The position numbers and the translations under genes were made by a program. From assembly GCA_002786025.1 (NCBI GenBank), contig NHNW01000020.1, positions 558,001-622,000 of the forward strand: a DNA stretch of 64,000 nt, read 5' to 3'. This document shows, piece after piece, positions 1-10,451 of this stretch (the stretch's first letter is position 1; the number at the start of each line of letters is the position of its first letter). Source of the stretch: Zasmidium citrigriseum. Lineage: Eukaryota; Ascomycota; Dothideomycetes; Mycosphaerellales; Mycosphaerellaceae. The notes beneath the pieces are model-generated. The model was not told the DNA's origin. It was given only the letters and a program-made list of their open reading frames with translations, and ran no database searches.

Positions 1-261
1 GCACCTCTTGCCGGTCTCCTCGGTGAGGGCTGTCTCAAAGTAATGGAACAAGAAGGCACGCCACAGCTCTGCTCCATCTGCAGGATGTCCGCGCCGACCG
101 GTCCCGTGCAACATCGATCCGACACCTCGAGCGATTCTTTCGACAAAAGGGACTGCTTCGATGGGATGGAGATCATTTCAATCCGGGTGGCGGAGAAACT
201 TGTCAATACACTTTAACGGAGCCTTATCACGGGCTGGTAGTACAACAGACACCTCGACCAT
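1..261 (-). CDS. Partial gene at left edge, product unknown
   Basis: On the minus strand an ATG at 261 opens 17 codons (start MVEVSVVLPARDK), then a stop-containing stretch that has the form of an intron (209 down to 153, 57 nt, GTATTG donor, GAAGCAG acceptor). Splicing there restores an open frame that runs off the left edge through VERIARGVGSML and WRAFLFHYFETALTEE. I do not recognise the family. The model rests on one plausible intron and on continuous reading; the start lies 243 bp from the start of the divergent GT2 gene, which suits a shared promoter. It could also be a relic broken by the in-frame stop. Confidence 0.35.
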
Positions 262-504
262 TGCTGGAATATTCGCGCTTTACGCTGGCTCCTCTTGAAC
301 TTCGAAATTCAGGCACTGCAAAACAGCATGCTATCATGCGAACCCATGGAATGCTGACAGCAAAGTCACGAACACATTCACAAACTCCCAAAACCTCCGG
401 CTGATCAGAAGAGAACGCTGACAGCAATCATTTCTGCAAGTTTAAAAGCCCAGCTAATATGCTGCCAACAAGGGCCAACCGACCGACATTCAGTGTACAC
501 ATCG

Positions 505-2769
505 ATGGATTCTCCCCACCCCCACAGAATCGCCTGGCGCTTGATGCCACCGACTGCAATCCTCAGCTTGGTCGCCCTCGCTTGGTACTTCGCGTACCGC
601 CTTAAATGCCTGCTCCGAGCACAGAATCTCACTCAGGGTCAGCATGGCACATCAGAATCCGACGGCAGTTCTTCATTTGCAATCGCCTGGCTCTTTCTAG
701 CGGTCGAAATACTTTCAATTCGTGAGTACTAGACATCCTATGGCAAGAATGAGCTACTGACTCAGAACAGTGCCCAACGCGCTCCCATGCTTCCTTAGGA
801 TCTTCGCCATACAACAACCAAATCGAACGAAAGAACGCCTTGCAGGCAATGAGCTCCCCACAGTGGACATCCTCATCTTATGCTGCAACGAGGATTTGGA
901 GATCATCATCGACACAGCTCGTGCCGCTTGCGTGCTGGACTATCCGCGAGATAGGTACCGGGTTTTCGTTTGTGACGACGGGGCATCGCAAGCATTACAG
1001 CAAAAAATGCAGTCCCTGTCGATTCAATACCCGAATCTGTACTACACTGCTCGAGTCAAGGGCCCGGTCAAGGATTACAAGGCTGGAAATGTCAACCACG
1101 GCTTGTCGTTCTCAAGTCAGACATCTTGGGTTGCCCGTGATCATGGGAAATGCGATCCACCTGAGGCCCTTCCTGGAGGCAGCAGCATGGTGAAATGCTC
1201 CTTGGATTGTTATGACTCTGCTAGCAGCCCGCCATCACTCCGATCACGACCGAGTGCTCAATCGATTCAAAGTGAGAAGGATTTGTCTGCTGCTACAGAC
1301 TTCATGGGCTCAGAATATGTAGCCGGCCTAGACGCTGACATGATTCCTGAGCCCCATTGGTTAAGGACCATACTTCCTCATCTCATCGACGACCCTCAAG
1401 TGGCAGCGGCATGCTTACCACAGGTGAACATCCCTCATTGAGCTTTCATTGAAGACAGTTGATCTAACAAATCTCCAGGCCTTCTACAGCATCCCAACCA
1501 ACGATCCACTAGAGCAAACCATTTTCGACTTCGCCGACATCACAGAGGTCGTCAAAGACTCCCTTCGTCACACAGATTGCCTTGGTTCTGGATATGTCCT
1601 AAGACGATCAGCCATCAACAGCATTGGCGGTTTTCCCACACAGTCACTCACTGAGGATGTCTCTTGCTCCGCAACTCTACTTGGTGCAGGCTGGAAGACG
1701 GCCTTCGTCCAAGAACCACTGCAGTACGGCTCTGTCCCCGAATCGCTACATGCCCACATCAAGCAGCGGACGCGCTGGCTCGTAGGACATGTGCAGACCG
1801 CTCTACTGTTCAACTTTCGCTTCTGGGGCGAACGAGGGAAGCATCTGAGCATAATTCAGAGAATCGCTGGGACAGCGTTCGACTTGCGACAAATGGTGCA
1901 AGTGCCTCTGGCGTTGAGCTATGTTGCTATACCGTTTGCCTTGTTGTCCGGATATCCCTTAATCGTATGGACGGACACGTTCGAATTGAAGTGGCTTATT
2001 CGACTAGTCGTCGTGTGGATGTTATGCCATGGGTTGCATCAAGCAGTCGTGGGCGCGATCGCAGGCTTGGGAAATGGCTGGTATGATTTGCGAATGCCAG
2101 CGTATGATACTGAGCAATGGCTTGGACCTTGTAAGCATTCCAATGAGGCATCGGTGAGCAGACAGCTAATTGGAAATCACAGACATCTTCACAGCCTTCA
2201 TCCGCTCATTCATACTCCCCAAACGACTAGGCGCTATCAAAGCAGACTTCACATCCACCGGCAGCATCCACAACGACCTGCGAGAAGGGGATGCTCAGAA
2301 TCGAGCGACGCTCTCGACTCCTTTGCGTGTTGTGCTCTTTCACCAATGGGTCCTGATTCACGTCCTCTTCGTTCTGGCCTGCCTGGCTGGCGTGGGACTG
2401 GCGGTCGCGAGATGCTTCGACAAGGCCACGATCCCAGGTGCTTACAACGCCAATCAGCCCAGGATCGCAGAGGAGCGTTTCATCTACCTGGTCACCCGAA
2501 TCGGATGGCCGCCTCTTCTCTGGCTCCAAAGCACAGTGTCAGCCATGACTCCCATTCTGTATATGCTGTCCCCGCCAACGAATCCGAATAGGGAAGCCTT
2601 GCTTGACAGAGATCCTGACACGCATGTTGCGTATCCGACGACGGAATCCAGACAGCCGAGGCAATCTATGTGGATAGGTTGGAGGGTTGTGATTGTTGCA
2701 TTGTCGATTTTGTACACAATTGCACTTGTTGTGGCAAGCACACAACTCGAGTCTGGTCACCATGCCTGA
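505..2769 (+). CDS. Cellulose-synthase-like glycosyltransferase, family GT2
   Basis: Predicted processive membrane glycosyltransferase that would polymerise a sugar nucleotide into a beta-linked polysaccharide at the plasma membrane. Exons 505-721, 771-1423, 1479-2130 and 2183-2769 give 702 residues. Two N-terminal membrane segments (about 17-33 and 57-87) precede the catalytic domain, which shows the full D,D,D,QxxRW signature: CDDG near 140-143, KAGN near 177, DAD at 260-262, TED at 348-350 and QRTRW at 386-390. Several membrane segments follow (about 415-480, 540-560, 590-615, 675-695). The first ATG after the open frame's GTG is used as start. About 60 residues (190-250) lie between KAGN and DAD, more than in usual relatives, so an unrecognised intron or real insertion is possible. 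The polysaccharide product cannot be told from sequence. The family call is firm. Confidence 0.9.
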
Positions 2770-2899
2770 TAGACTGCTTACTATTTGTGGTGGAGGACAA
2801 ATTGTCGGCGGGTGACAGTCAGATCCTGCACTCTTTGACGGGAACTCCTTGCGAGATCTGGATGACATACCATAATTTGGTCGGTTCATACGATGTACG

Positions 2900-3085
2900 A
2901 TGATAGAAATTCATTGATTCCAGAGCATCATCTTACGATGCAAATCTATCTCGCCGCGAAGACTGATTGCTTGCCAATCCGGACGATTTTGTTCGTCCGA
3001 AGCGCGGACCCCCGACAATTCACTTACGGATTGGTCAGCACTCCTAACATATCTTGGCACTTCCATGTGATGCTTGGCCTTGCTG
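2900..3085 (+). repeat. Diverged direct repeat, copy 1
   Basis: Shares ordered blocks with 3398-3600: a GATAG...TTGATTCCA block, a GCCAATC block, and the best block CGGATTGGTCAGC (3027-3039) preceded by a similar CCCCGACAATTC. Similarity between blocks is low, so this is an old duplication or a pair of related elements. The inverted CCAAT within the block could bind a CCAAT factor. Confidence 0.4.
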
Positions 3086-3397
3086 CCAAACATTGACGGC
3101 CCTCCGTAATTCCAAGGCTGCTCACGACAAACATGGTGGTCGACGGATCTCGGCATCAGCATCCGATTTTCGAGAAGTTATCGCAAGCATTCGGCACGTC
3201 ACTGACGGGCCACGAGCTCCCACCAACATCTCTCACTTCGAAAGCAACATATGCAGCCTATCTGTTCTTTCTTTTATTTCATAATCAGCCAGCTGATTAA
3301 TAGAGGACTTCAACGAGGCCTCTAGGCCAATCGAAGTGATTGCGAGCACATGATTGGACCGGACGCTAAATCCTTAGTGTAGGTCGGTGCAGTATGA

Positions 3398-3600
3398 TGG
3401 TGATAGTAACCTTTTGATTCCAATACAACACAGTCCGACCCAATTCTGGTGCACCGCAGGGATCTTCAACGCATCTGCCAATCTGGGCGCCGACAAGACG
3501 GCAATATCATTCTTCTTTGGGCACCCCGAACAACTCACCCGCGGATTGGTCAGCCATTTCATACCACTCCTTGCTCGTGAACTTGAATGTGGTGCTTGCT
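3398..3600 (+). repeat. Diverged direct repeat, copy 2
   Basis: Second copy of the segment at 2900-3085, with the same block order and the identical 13-mer CGGATTGGTCAGC at 3543-3555 preceded by CCCCGAACAACTC. It lies about 250 bp upstream of the NmrA-like gene, so a regulatory role is possible but not shown. Confidence 0.4.
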
Positions 3601-3840
3601 TCATTGCTTAGATATTGGCCTGCTTAACTCATCCTTGCGACATTTGTCAGGTCTTCGGTTTCCAGGAAGTATGAATTCAAATGCTGGGCCTTCGATGGCA
3701 ATGAAATAATGCCTTGACTTCGGCATGAATCCCACGATACAACAAGATTTACAACACATTCGAAAATAACGCCTCCACGACCTCCGGAGCCCTCTCACGA
3801 CAACGCTACAATAAGATTTGAGAAGGTTCCCACGAGCAAC

Positions 3841-4790
3841 ATGGTTCACGTCGTCGGTATCGCCGGCGTCAACGGCAACGTCGGAGCGCCCACAGCAAAA
3901 CTCCTGGCCAAAGCAGCACAAGAAGGCACGACTCATCTCGTGATCTTTCACCGCGAAGGCAGCGCACCAAAAGACATCTCCACCGGTCCCAATGTCGAAT
4001 TCCGCACTCTGAGCTTTGAAGACCCTGTAGAGTCGATCCAGACTGCCATCGCAGGAATCCATGTCTTCATTTCTGCCGTCGGCTTCGGTGCCCTGCCAAA
4101 TGAGCCCAAGATCGTTGAGGCTCTGGCCAAATCGAAAGACCTTGTTGCCTACATTCCGTCGACGTACTCTACGACCTGGGAATCTCAGGATTTCCAGGAT
4201 GCGCGACTTGGACTGGTGCTCAACTTCATCCACGGAGGCTGGAACAAGGCCAAAGAATTGGGAGTCCCTGTGACACCGCTGTATATCGGAGCATTTGAGA
4301 ACTATTGGTTCGAGGTCGGGTGAGTAGACAACGTGGGAAAGACATAATGTCATTACCTGGATCTAATGCTTTTCCCAGCTTCATCGGCTCTCCGCTGAAG
4401 GGCAACACCATCTGGGCCAACAAAGCCCAGCTACAGAAAGGAATCCCCATCACACACCTCGATCACGTCGCGGCTGCACTCACCCAAATCGCCACTTCTG
4501 ACCCAGCCAGTATCGCCGGCAAAGAGTTCTCAGCCGTCACCTTCTGGCCGACGGGCCAGGAGCTCGTCAATCTCTACACGAAGCTCAATGGAAAGCAGGC
4601 GCAGATCAAGGACTGGACGAGAGAAGATCGTGAGGCAATGATGGAGGACAGCGCCAACTTTGGGCCGGCAAAGGTGGGATACTGGGATCGTTGGGAGACC
4701 GGTGCTTGGGGTTACGACAAGCGCGGCAGAACAGTCTTTGGGGGCTACACTGGACCTGGACTTGAGGAAGTGGGCAGGCGATTCCTGTAG
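3841..4790 (+). CDS. NmrA-like / isoflavone-reductase-type NAD(P)-binding protein
   Basis: Atypical short-chain dehydrogenase of the NmrA-like family, likely a cytosolic NAD(P)H-dependent reductase or redox sensor; the substrate is unknown. Exons 3841-4319 and 4379-4790 (intron of 59 nt with GTGAGT donor and CTAAT branch site) give 296 residues. The N-terminal dinucleotide-binding loop GIAGVNGNVGAP (about 6-17) is clear, followed by the pattern of beta strands and the hydrophobic VFISAVGFGAL segment near 78-88 that the family uses to close over the cofactor. Length matches the family (about 290-320). The start is the only ATG near the glycine motif. Family call firm, reaction unknown. Confidence 0.88.
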
Positions 4791-5084
4791 AAACACTTAT
4801 CATGGCTCTGGTCGAATTATATCATCGGGCTCGGGTCTTATGTTTCATGTCATATAACTGCATTCATTTCTGTCTTTGAGCTGTTCTGACTTGTTCATCT
4901 TCGACCGCTATTTCTCGCTGTATCGCCTTCATTCCAGTCAGATCTCTTCCCTGCCAGCATTCACAACATCAAAATGGTACATATAAGAACGCGACATGTT
5001 CAGATCCTTTCATATCCACTACCCATCGTCTCCCTAACTCAACACTTACTATTACCAAGCAGCCCCTCAATTCAGATCACTAAC

Positions 5085-5369
5085 ATGTCGAACCAATGGT
5101 TCATCAATGGTCAGCTCGTCCCCAATAATCAAGTCGTGCGCCGACACTCCACCTACACCGTATAGTACTCCCTCAGTTTACCCTTACCAAGGGCAGACCC
5201 CTAACGAGTTATTCAGCCATGGGAGTCCTATAACATGTGGGGCAACCCCCATTTCCGCGGTCAGTCTACTTACCCTTTCGTCGGTCCTGGCGGCGGCGGG
5301 TATAGGCATTATGGTTATGGAAACAGAGAGTATGGATGGAATCACTTGAGGGGATTCTACCGAGGGTGA
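5085..5369 (+). CDS. Small Gly/Tyr-rich protein, unknown function
   Basis: Two exons, 5085-5159 and 5217-5369, joined across a 57-nt intron (GTATAG donor, ATTCAG acceptor) encode 75 residues. Exon 1 gives MSNQWFINGQLVPNNQVV and exon 2 is aromatic and glycine rich (FVGPGGGGYRHYGYGNREYG, ending in RGFYRG). The join is in phase 0 and the second exon ends in TGA. An upstream in-frame ATG at 4974 exists but gives a leader without the same composition, so 5085 is preferred. No signal peptide is seen. The composition resembles small RNA-binding or structural low-complexity proteins, but no domain is recognisable. A chance open frame is less likely because splicing keeps one consistent composition, but the donor is not the strongest consensus. 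Confidence 0.5.
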
Positions 5370-5750
5370 GGAAGTTGTGCAGCAACTGTTGACTATGTTT
5401 CGACGTTTGTGACTGATTGCGTATTTGTAGTCTTTAGTATGCAACCCATATGTTTTGTGTCTGAACGTAGGCGTTTTGTTCTTTTGGCAAGGCACCGTTG
5501 CCATCAATAGCTCCAAGATTGATGACATACATGACAGATCAAGAAGTGAAGTGTAGGATATGAGCACATTTGTGAGTGAGAATAACGATGGAAAGGAATA
5601 AGAATCATAATGGTGGTGCAATCTGTTTTCCTGACGATTACTTACCTATTATCCCAAAAAGCAAAAGGCCTACCCAAGGGTGCATGCTGACGCATGTACC
5701 CTTCATGTGCTTTGGAGCGCAAGAGAGGGGGGAGGTGGACTTACCTGGAC
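5370..5750. other. Intergenic, convergent gene ends
   Basis: 3' regions of the small Gly/Tyr gene (plus) and the BCS1-type gene (minus). I see no further feature. Confidence 0.5.
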
Positions 5751-7565
5751 CTAGTCATCACCATCAGCATCAGCATCAGAGTCTGTATCAGACGCCGAGT
5801 CAATGCCGCTGTCATAGACGTCAGTGTCGGAGTCAGTCTTCTCAGCGGCAGCTGTGGCATCAGTGGTGGTGGCAGCCGTCACGGTAGCGTCGGCATTGGT
5901 AGATGTAGCATCAGCACTAGTGGTGTTCGAAGGACCAGCCGTGGTCTGAGTGTCGGAAGTGATGTTGCCAGCAAACTCGGCAACATTCTTACCAGAAGCT
6001 TTGGTAGCAATGAGAGCTTCAGCCCAGGCGGCGGCATCATTGGCGGCTGAGACAGGATCGGTGCGGTTCTCCAGAAGGTAATTCTGGATCTCACATGGCG
6101 CGACCTTGTCATCCGGGATGGCGGCGGAGAACTTCTTGGACAGAGCGACAATTTCGGCAGAGCTGACTTTGACGGCCGGATTGCCCGTAAAGATCTTGAC
6201 GAAGAGGCTCTCCATGACTTCCGTGACGGCATTGCCGAAGAGAATCTTGCGGTCGATGCGGCCGGGGCGGACCAATGCAGCATCTAAAGAATCAGGTGAG
6301 TTGGAAGTCATGATGAGGACTCTACCTTCATGAGAGCAAGGGCCATCGATGACGTTCAAGAGACCGGAGAGCGTGATGCTCTTCTTCTGTGACATGGGCA
6401 TGTCGAAGGGGTCAGCTTTGGCTTTCGGCTTGGCAGGAGCTTTCATAGTCTCTCGGGTGATGCCTGCTGAGTCTATGTCCTCAAGCAAGACCAAACACTT
6501 GGGCGGGAGATCATCAAAGAGCTCCTCAAGTTTGTCATCATCAAGATTGGGAGTACTCAACGAGATGAAGAAGATGCTCAAGCCAAAGTGACCGGCGATC
6601 GCGGTGGCGAAGCTTGTCTTGCCGCTGCCGGGTGGGCCGTAGAAGAGGTAACCTCTACGATGGGGAATGCCTCGCTGCAGGTAGTAGGTCTTGGATTCTG
6701 GCGCAAGATAGGTCTCAATGTCACTGACAAGATTGGTCTTCTTGCCATGCTCCATCGAGATTGCATCAAGGTTTCGAGCTTTGCGGGTGACACCGCGGTC
6801 CCAAAAGGCGCCTTGGTAGTTCATCGACTTGGCAACGCGGTGGAAGGTCGTCATGGACTCGGTTTGCTGTTCAGTGCTCTTGCGGACGTGCTCGAGGAAC
6901 TTCTTGATGGGCTCTGCGCCACGAATGCTGTAGCAAGAGATGACCAGGTCGGAGTCGCGGGTCTTGTCGGACCTTGTTGATTGTCCATATGGATTCCTGG
7001 TCTCGACAGCCACGGTCTCTGGCTTGCTGCGCTCAAGTGTGAATCGGCGACCATTGAACCAAAACGACGAAGAGCCGACATCCGGGATGTAAGACAACTC
7101 AGCGGTCTTGTTCTTGTCATCTTGGTTGTCGAGCGCTGTCTTGGACTCAACACGACCAGTTCCGGAAAGGCAAAGGCGCTTGTTGTCAACGCCAGCATTC
7201 TGCTTCGAGAGCCAAGTCTTGATGTGTCCATGCAACTTGTGAGTAGCAGGTACTGTAACACTAGCTCGGAAGTAAGTCTGCAGCTTCTTGATCATGACAT
7301 GCAGAAAAAGACCCTGGTAAAGGTACCGGTATAGGCCAATAACGAGAATTATGAATGGGCCAAGAGTCAGAAGCAGACGCTCCAACGCTGGACTGGATTG
7401 ACGCAGCAAGCCAAGAGCATTCTTGCAGACGGACAAAGGTCGCAAGTCAAGCAGCTCGAGGGCACCGCCATTCTGACCACCAGCTCGCAAACCAGTTGCG
7501 ATGGCGATCAGGGCTTGGCGGAGAGCCTGGAGAGGGAGGTTGGTCAGTTGGGGTCTGTTCGACAT
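5751..7565 (-). CDS. BCS1-type mitochondrial AAA ATPase
   Basis: AAA ATPase of the Bcs1 family, whose known member translocates the Rieske protein across the mitochondrial inner membrane during complex III assembly. Single exon, 604 residues from the ATG at 7565; the open frame extends upstream to 7706, but the 47 extra residues lack family character. One membrane segment lies near 64-80, then the BCS1 N-terminal region (about 80-280), Walker A GPPGSGKT at 310-317, Walker B VLLEDIDSA at about 359-367 and the arginine-containing TSNSPDSLDAALVRPGRID second region of homology. Fungi carry several Bcs1-like paralogues, so it need not be the true Bcs1. The C-terminus is a long Thr/Ala/Asp-rich low-complexity tail ending in alternating Asp-Ser/Asp-Ala, absent from yeast Bcs1, which argues for a paralogue. 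Confidence 0.88.
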   Translation of the reverse strand: MSNRPQLTNLPLQALRQALIAIATGLRAGGQNGGALELLDLRPLSVCKNALGLLRQSSPALERLLLTLGPFIILVIGLYRYLYQGLFLHVMIKKLQTYFRASVTVPATHKLHGHIKTWLSKQNAGVDNKRLCLSGTGRVESKTALDNQDDKNKTAELSYIPDVGSSSFWFNGRRFTLERSKPETVAVETRNPYGQSTRSDKTRDSDLVISCYSIRGAEPIKKFLEHVRKSTEQQTESMTTFHRVAKSMNYQGAFWDRGVTRKARNLDAISMEHGKKTNLVSDIETYLAPESKTYYLQRGIPHRRGYLFYGPPGSGKTSFATAIAGHFGLSIFFISLSTPNLDDDKLEELFDDLPPKCLVLLEDIDSAGITRETMKAPAKPKAKADPFDMPMSQKKSITLSGLLNVIDGPCSHEGRVLIMTSNSPDSLDAALVRPGRIDRKILFGNAVTEVMESLFVKIFTGNPAVKVSSAEIVALSKKFSAAIPDDKVAPCEIQNYLLENRTDPVSAANDAAAWAEALIATKASGKNVAEFAGNITSDTQTTAGPSNTTSADATSTNADATVTAATTTDATAAAEKTDSDTDVYDSGIDSASDTDSDADADGDD

Positions 7566-8168
7566 CTTGAAGAGCGAACTTGCGGTTGGTAGGGTCCTGG
7601 TTGCTGGGATCGGGGAAGGTTGGAGGAAAGACCGGCTTTCCTTCAACGGTTTGCGGTGGTGAGTGGGTTTCTGAAAATGGTAGATGCACGACTCTACCAA
7701 GAACATGGTCGCAGGGTATCATTAATATCATTCATGCGGTGCTCCATCGATGCTCGTGCTTTGTACGTCGGGACAAAGAAAGCATAACATTGCCATTGTT
7801 GATAGCCAGGAATAAGGAGGGCCACTGATTTCGATTGTTGTTCTCCGTATCGAACAAAGACAGCATAGTCTACGCCGAGAGTTGGTTTGGGCGCTCTAGG
7901 CGGCGCCATATAGTCTGTGCGATTGTATCGAGTGATCGGCGATGAAGGAGAGGAAAGGAAAGGAGAGGTGAAGTGAAGTCGTGGTCTCCACGCGCCGTCA
8001 TTGGTCGCTCAAGCGAGAGGATCCGTGCTGAATTTGGACCCCTGCAAGGCAATTTTTTGGACTGCATGTGATGGCGGAAACGGCGATCAACTCAGAGACA
8101 TCCCAACTTGCTACGAACAAAAGAAAAAGAAACCTCGGATCTTTTCAAAGAAGAACACACCAGTCAAA
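7566..8168. promoter_or_regulatory. Divergent promoter region, BCS1-type gene / BCP1
   Basis: About 600 bp between two divergent starts. GAGAGGAAAGGAAAGGAGAGG (7950-7970) is a purine-rich tract typical of fungal promoters. No defined operator recognised. Confidence 0.4.
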
Positions 8169-9108
8169 ATGGGCAAGAGAAAAGCAGCAGCCGACGCCCA
8201 GACGCCCTCCAAAGACAAGATGGACATCGACGGCGAAGAAGACAGCGACGAGGTAACCCAAACCCCCAAAACCAAAGTCCCAAAAAGAATCCCAAACCTA
8301 ACAGCATCCCAAGGATATGGACATGCTCAACGTCGACTTCGAATGGTTCGACCCGCAACCCGCCGTCGACTTCCACGGCCTCAAAACCCTCCTCCGCCAA
8401 CTCCTCGACGTCGACAACCAACTCTTCGACCTCTCCGAACTAGCCGACATGATCCTCGCCCAGCCCCTCCTAGGCAGCACCGTGAAATGCGAAGGGAACG
8501 AGTCCGATCCTTTCGCCTTCCTGACCGTGCTCAACGTGCACGAGCACCGCTCCAAATCCGTCATCAAACAACTGACGACCTACCTTCTGGCCCGCGCCAA
8601 AGCCAGTGGAAAGGAAGAACTCCACGCTCAGCTGACGAAGTTGCTGGCCCCGGAGTCTGAGGCGCAGGTGGGCTTGATTTTGACAGAACGCTTCATCAAT
8701 ATGCCCCACCAAATCGTCCCGCCCATGTACAACATGCTCCTCGAAGAAATCCAATGGGCGCTGCAAGACAAGGAACCCTACCAATTCTCGCACTACCTCG
8801 TCATCTCTAGGACCTACTCCGAAGTCGCCTCCAAGCTGGACGCAGAAGACAACCCGCCGAGTAAGAAGAGTAAAGCCTCTGATGAGGCGGAGGTTTTCTA
8901 CTTTCATCCTGAGGACGAGGTCCTGCATAAGCATGCACTGGGTTGGGCGAATTTCGATTACGAGAAGCAGACGGAGGAAGGGGCTTCGGATGCGAAGCGC
9001 GCGTTTCAGGAGCTGGGGGTGAAGTCGCAAGGGCATTTGATTTTGTTGGAGGGTGGGAAGTTTGAGGGGGCGGTGAAGGCTGTTGGGGAGTACTTGAGCG
9101 GCGAGTAA
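8169..9108 (+). CDS. BCP1: BCP1/BCCIP family nuclear protein
   Basis: Orthologue of yeast Bcp1, known as a chaperone of ribosomal protein Rpl23 and needed for nuclear export of Mss4. Exons 8169-8252 and 8314-9108 (61-nt intron, GTAACC donor) give 292 residues. The N-terminus is a short basic/acidic tail (MGKRKAAADAQ...GEEDSDE), and the BCP1 domain follows from about residue 29 with the conserved start VDFEWFDPQPAVDFHGLKTL, a central SDPFAFLTVLN, and YNMLLEEIQWA. A Lys/Ser-rich linker (SKKSKAS) sits before the C-terminal YFHPEDEVLHKHA block. Length matches the family (about 280-300). Gene ends tail-to-tail with the Rieske gene. Confidence 0.92.
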
Positions 9109-9355
9109 TGCTGGAGCTATCCAGTCGTGAAGATGACCTGGCTTGACTTTGGCAACGCAGCATAGACACAGAAATGGACTGCACTTAGAATATGAGCTTG
9201 CGCTTCCTTTTCCAGACCTGATTTCAGAGACGCTAGCACAAACAAAAAAGATGTATCTGTAACTGTACAGAGAGCCGGACTGGAATTCCCCATCCCTGTC
9301 TCAGCTCGCGATACTCAAACATTCCCCCTCATCACTGCCTCTCCCACTTCCTCCT

Positions 9356-10153
9356 CTAACCAATGACAAGCGCATTATCTTCTGGGAAGTCGTACTCTGG
9401 CACCTCCAGATTCAGCGGTGCCGGGCCCTTCCTCACACGTCCTGAGATGTCGTAATGGCTACCGTGGCATGGGCAGAACCATCCACCAAAGTCACCAGCC
9501 TCGCCAATGGGCACACAACCCAGATGGGTGCAGACGCCCAACATGATGAGCCATTCGGGCTTCTTGACACGGTCGGCGTCGGGTTGTGGGTCACGAAGAG
9601 TCTTCCAGTCAATGTCCTCGGCTTCCTTGATCTCATCGCTCGTTCGGTGGCGGATGAAGACGGGCTTGCCACGCCACTTGATGATGACGTTCTTGCCTTC
9701 GGGGATGGAGGCGAGGTCGACTTCGACCTTGGCTTGGGCGAGGACGTCGGCGGAGGCGGACATGTTGACGAGGAAATCTGTGGATCGCGATCATCAGCCA
9801 TTGACTCCTAATTGCCACCTCGTATATCGCTATATCTCACCTTGAACAGTGTTCTTCGCTCCCAGCGCAGACAGACCACCGAACGCGCCGACCATGAAGT
9901 ACTGGAACAATTTGTTGGTGTTCTCGCCTCCGGAAGCGCGGTACTTCTTGAAGCTGGGAATCACAGTCGTGTCCTGCTTCTGGCCGAGACCGCGGTGGAA
10001 AGGCGACTTGAATTCGGCGTGCGATGTGGAGGCATCCGTCACGTCTGCTCGGTTGCGTTTTTGGACGACGGAGGTTGAGGAGCGCAGGGCAGGGAGCTGC
10101 TGGCGGGCGGCGTGGCGGACCAGCGACGTGGTCGCCTTGGAGGAGAGAGACAT
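9356..10153 (-). CDS. RIP1: Ubiquinol-cytochrome c reductase Rieske iron-sulfur subunit
   Basis: Rieske subunit of respiratory complex III; carries the 2Fe-2S cluster that passes electrons from ubiquinol to cytochrome c1 in the inner membrane. Exons 10153-9841 and 9777-9356, with a 63-nt intron, give 244 residues. The N-terminus is a mitochondrial presequence, followed by the membrane anchor (about 78-100, [20 protein letters not shown]) and the flexible hinge [14 protein letters not shown]. The cluster ligands are in CTHLGC (Cys187, His189, Cys192) and CPCHGSHYD (Cys206, Cys208, His209). All are present. The gene lies 1.8 kb from the BCS1-type ATPase gene start, whose known family role is Rieske insertion; linkage may be chance. 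Confidence 0.96.
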
Positions 10154-10451
10154 CGCGGCGACAGAGTGGAGGTGTGGAGCGGAGCCTCAATGGCTATGGG
10201 GTGGTGCGTGGGAGATCGTGGTCGTCGTGAAGGGGTGGTGATGTCGCTGTAGAAAGAAGCGTCGAGCTTTCCGTTTCTCGGCACCAGCCGCTGCTGCCGC
10301 TGATTGAGGAAGCCGCCATTGGTCGGGAAGGAGCGTCTCAGCGCTCGCGCACCAAGCTTTTCCAGGCGGGGTGTGTGAATACCTGAGACTCTACCTCGCG
10401 AACGACTCGCCGTCACTTGAACTTCAACTCAATTCACTTGCAAGAACGAAA

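Larger units (their letters stand above)
2770..3840. other. Intergenic spacer with a diverged duplication
   Basis: No convincing coding frame. The spacer holds two similar segments of about 190 bp (listed separately) and the promoter of the reductase gene that follows. An AT-rich stretch near 3265-3305 separates the two copies. Confidence 0.5.
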
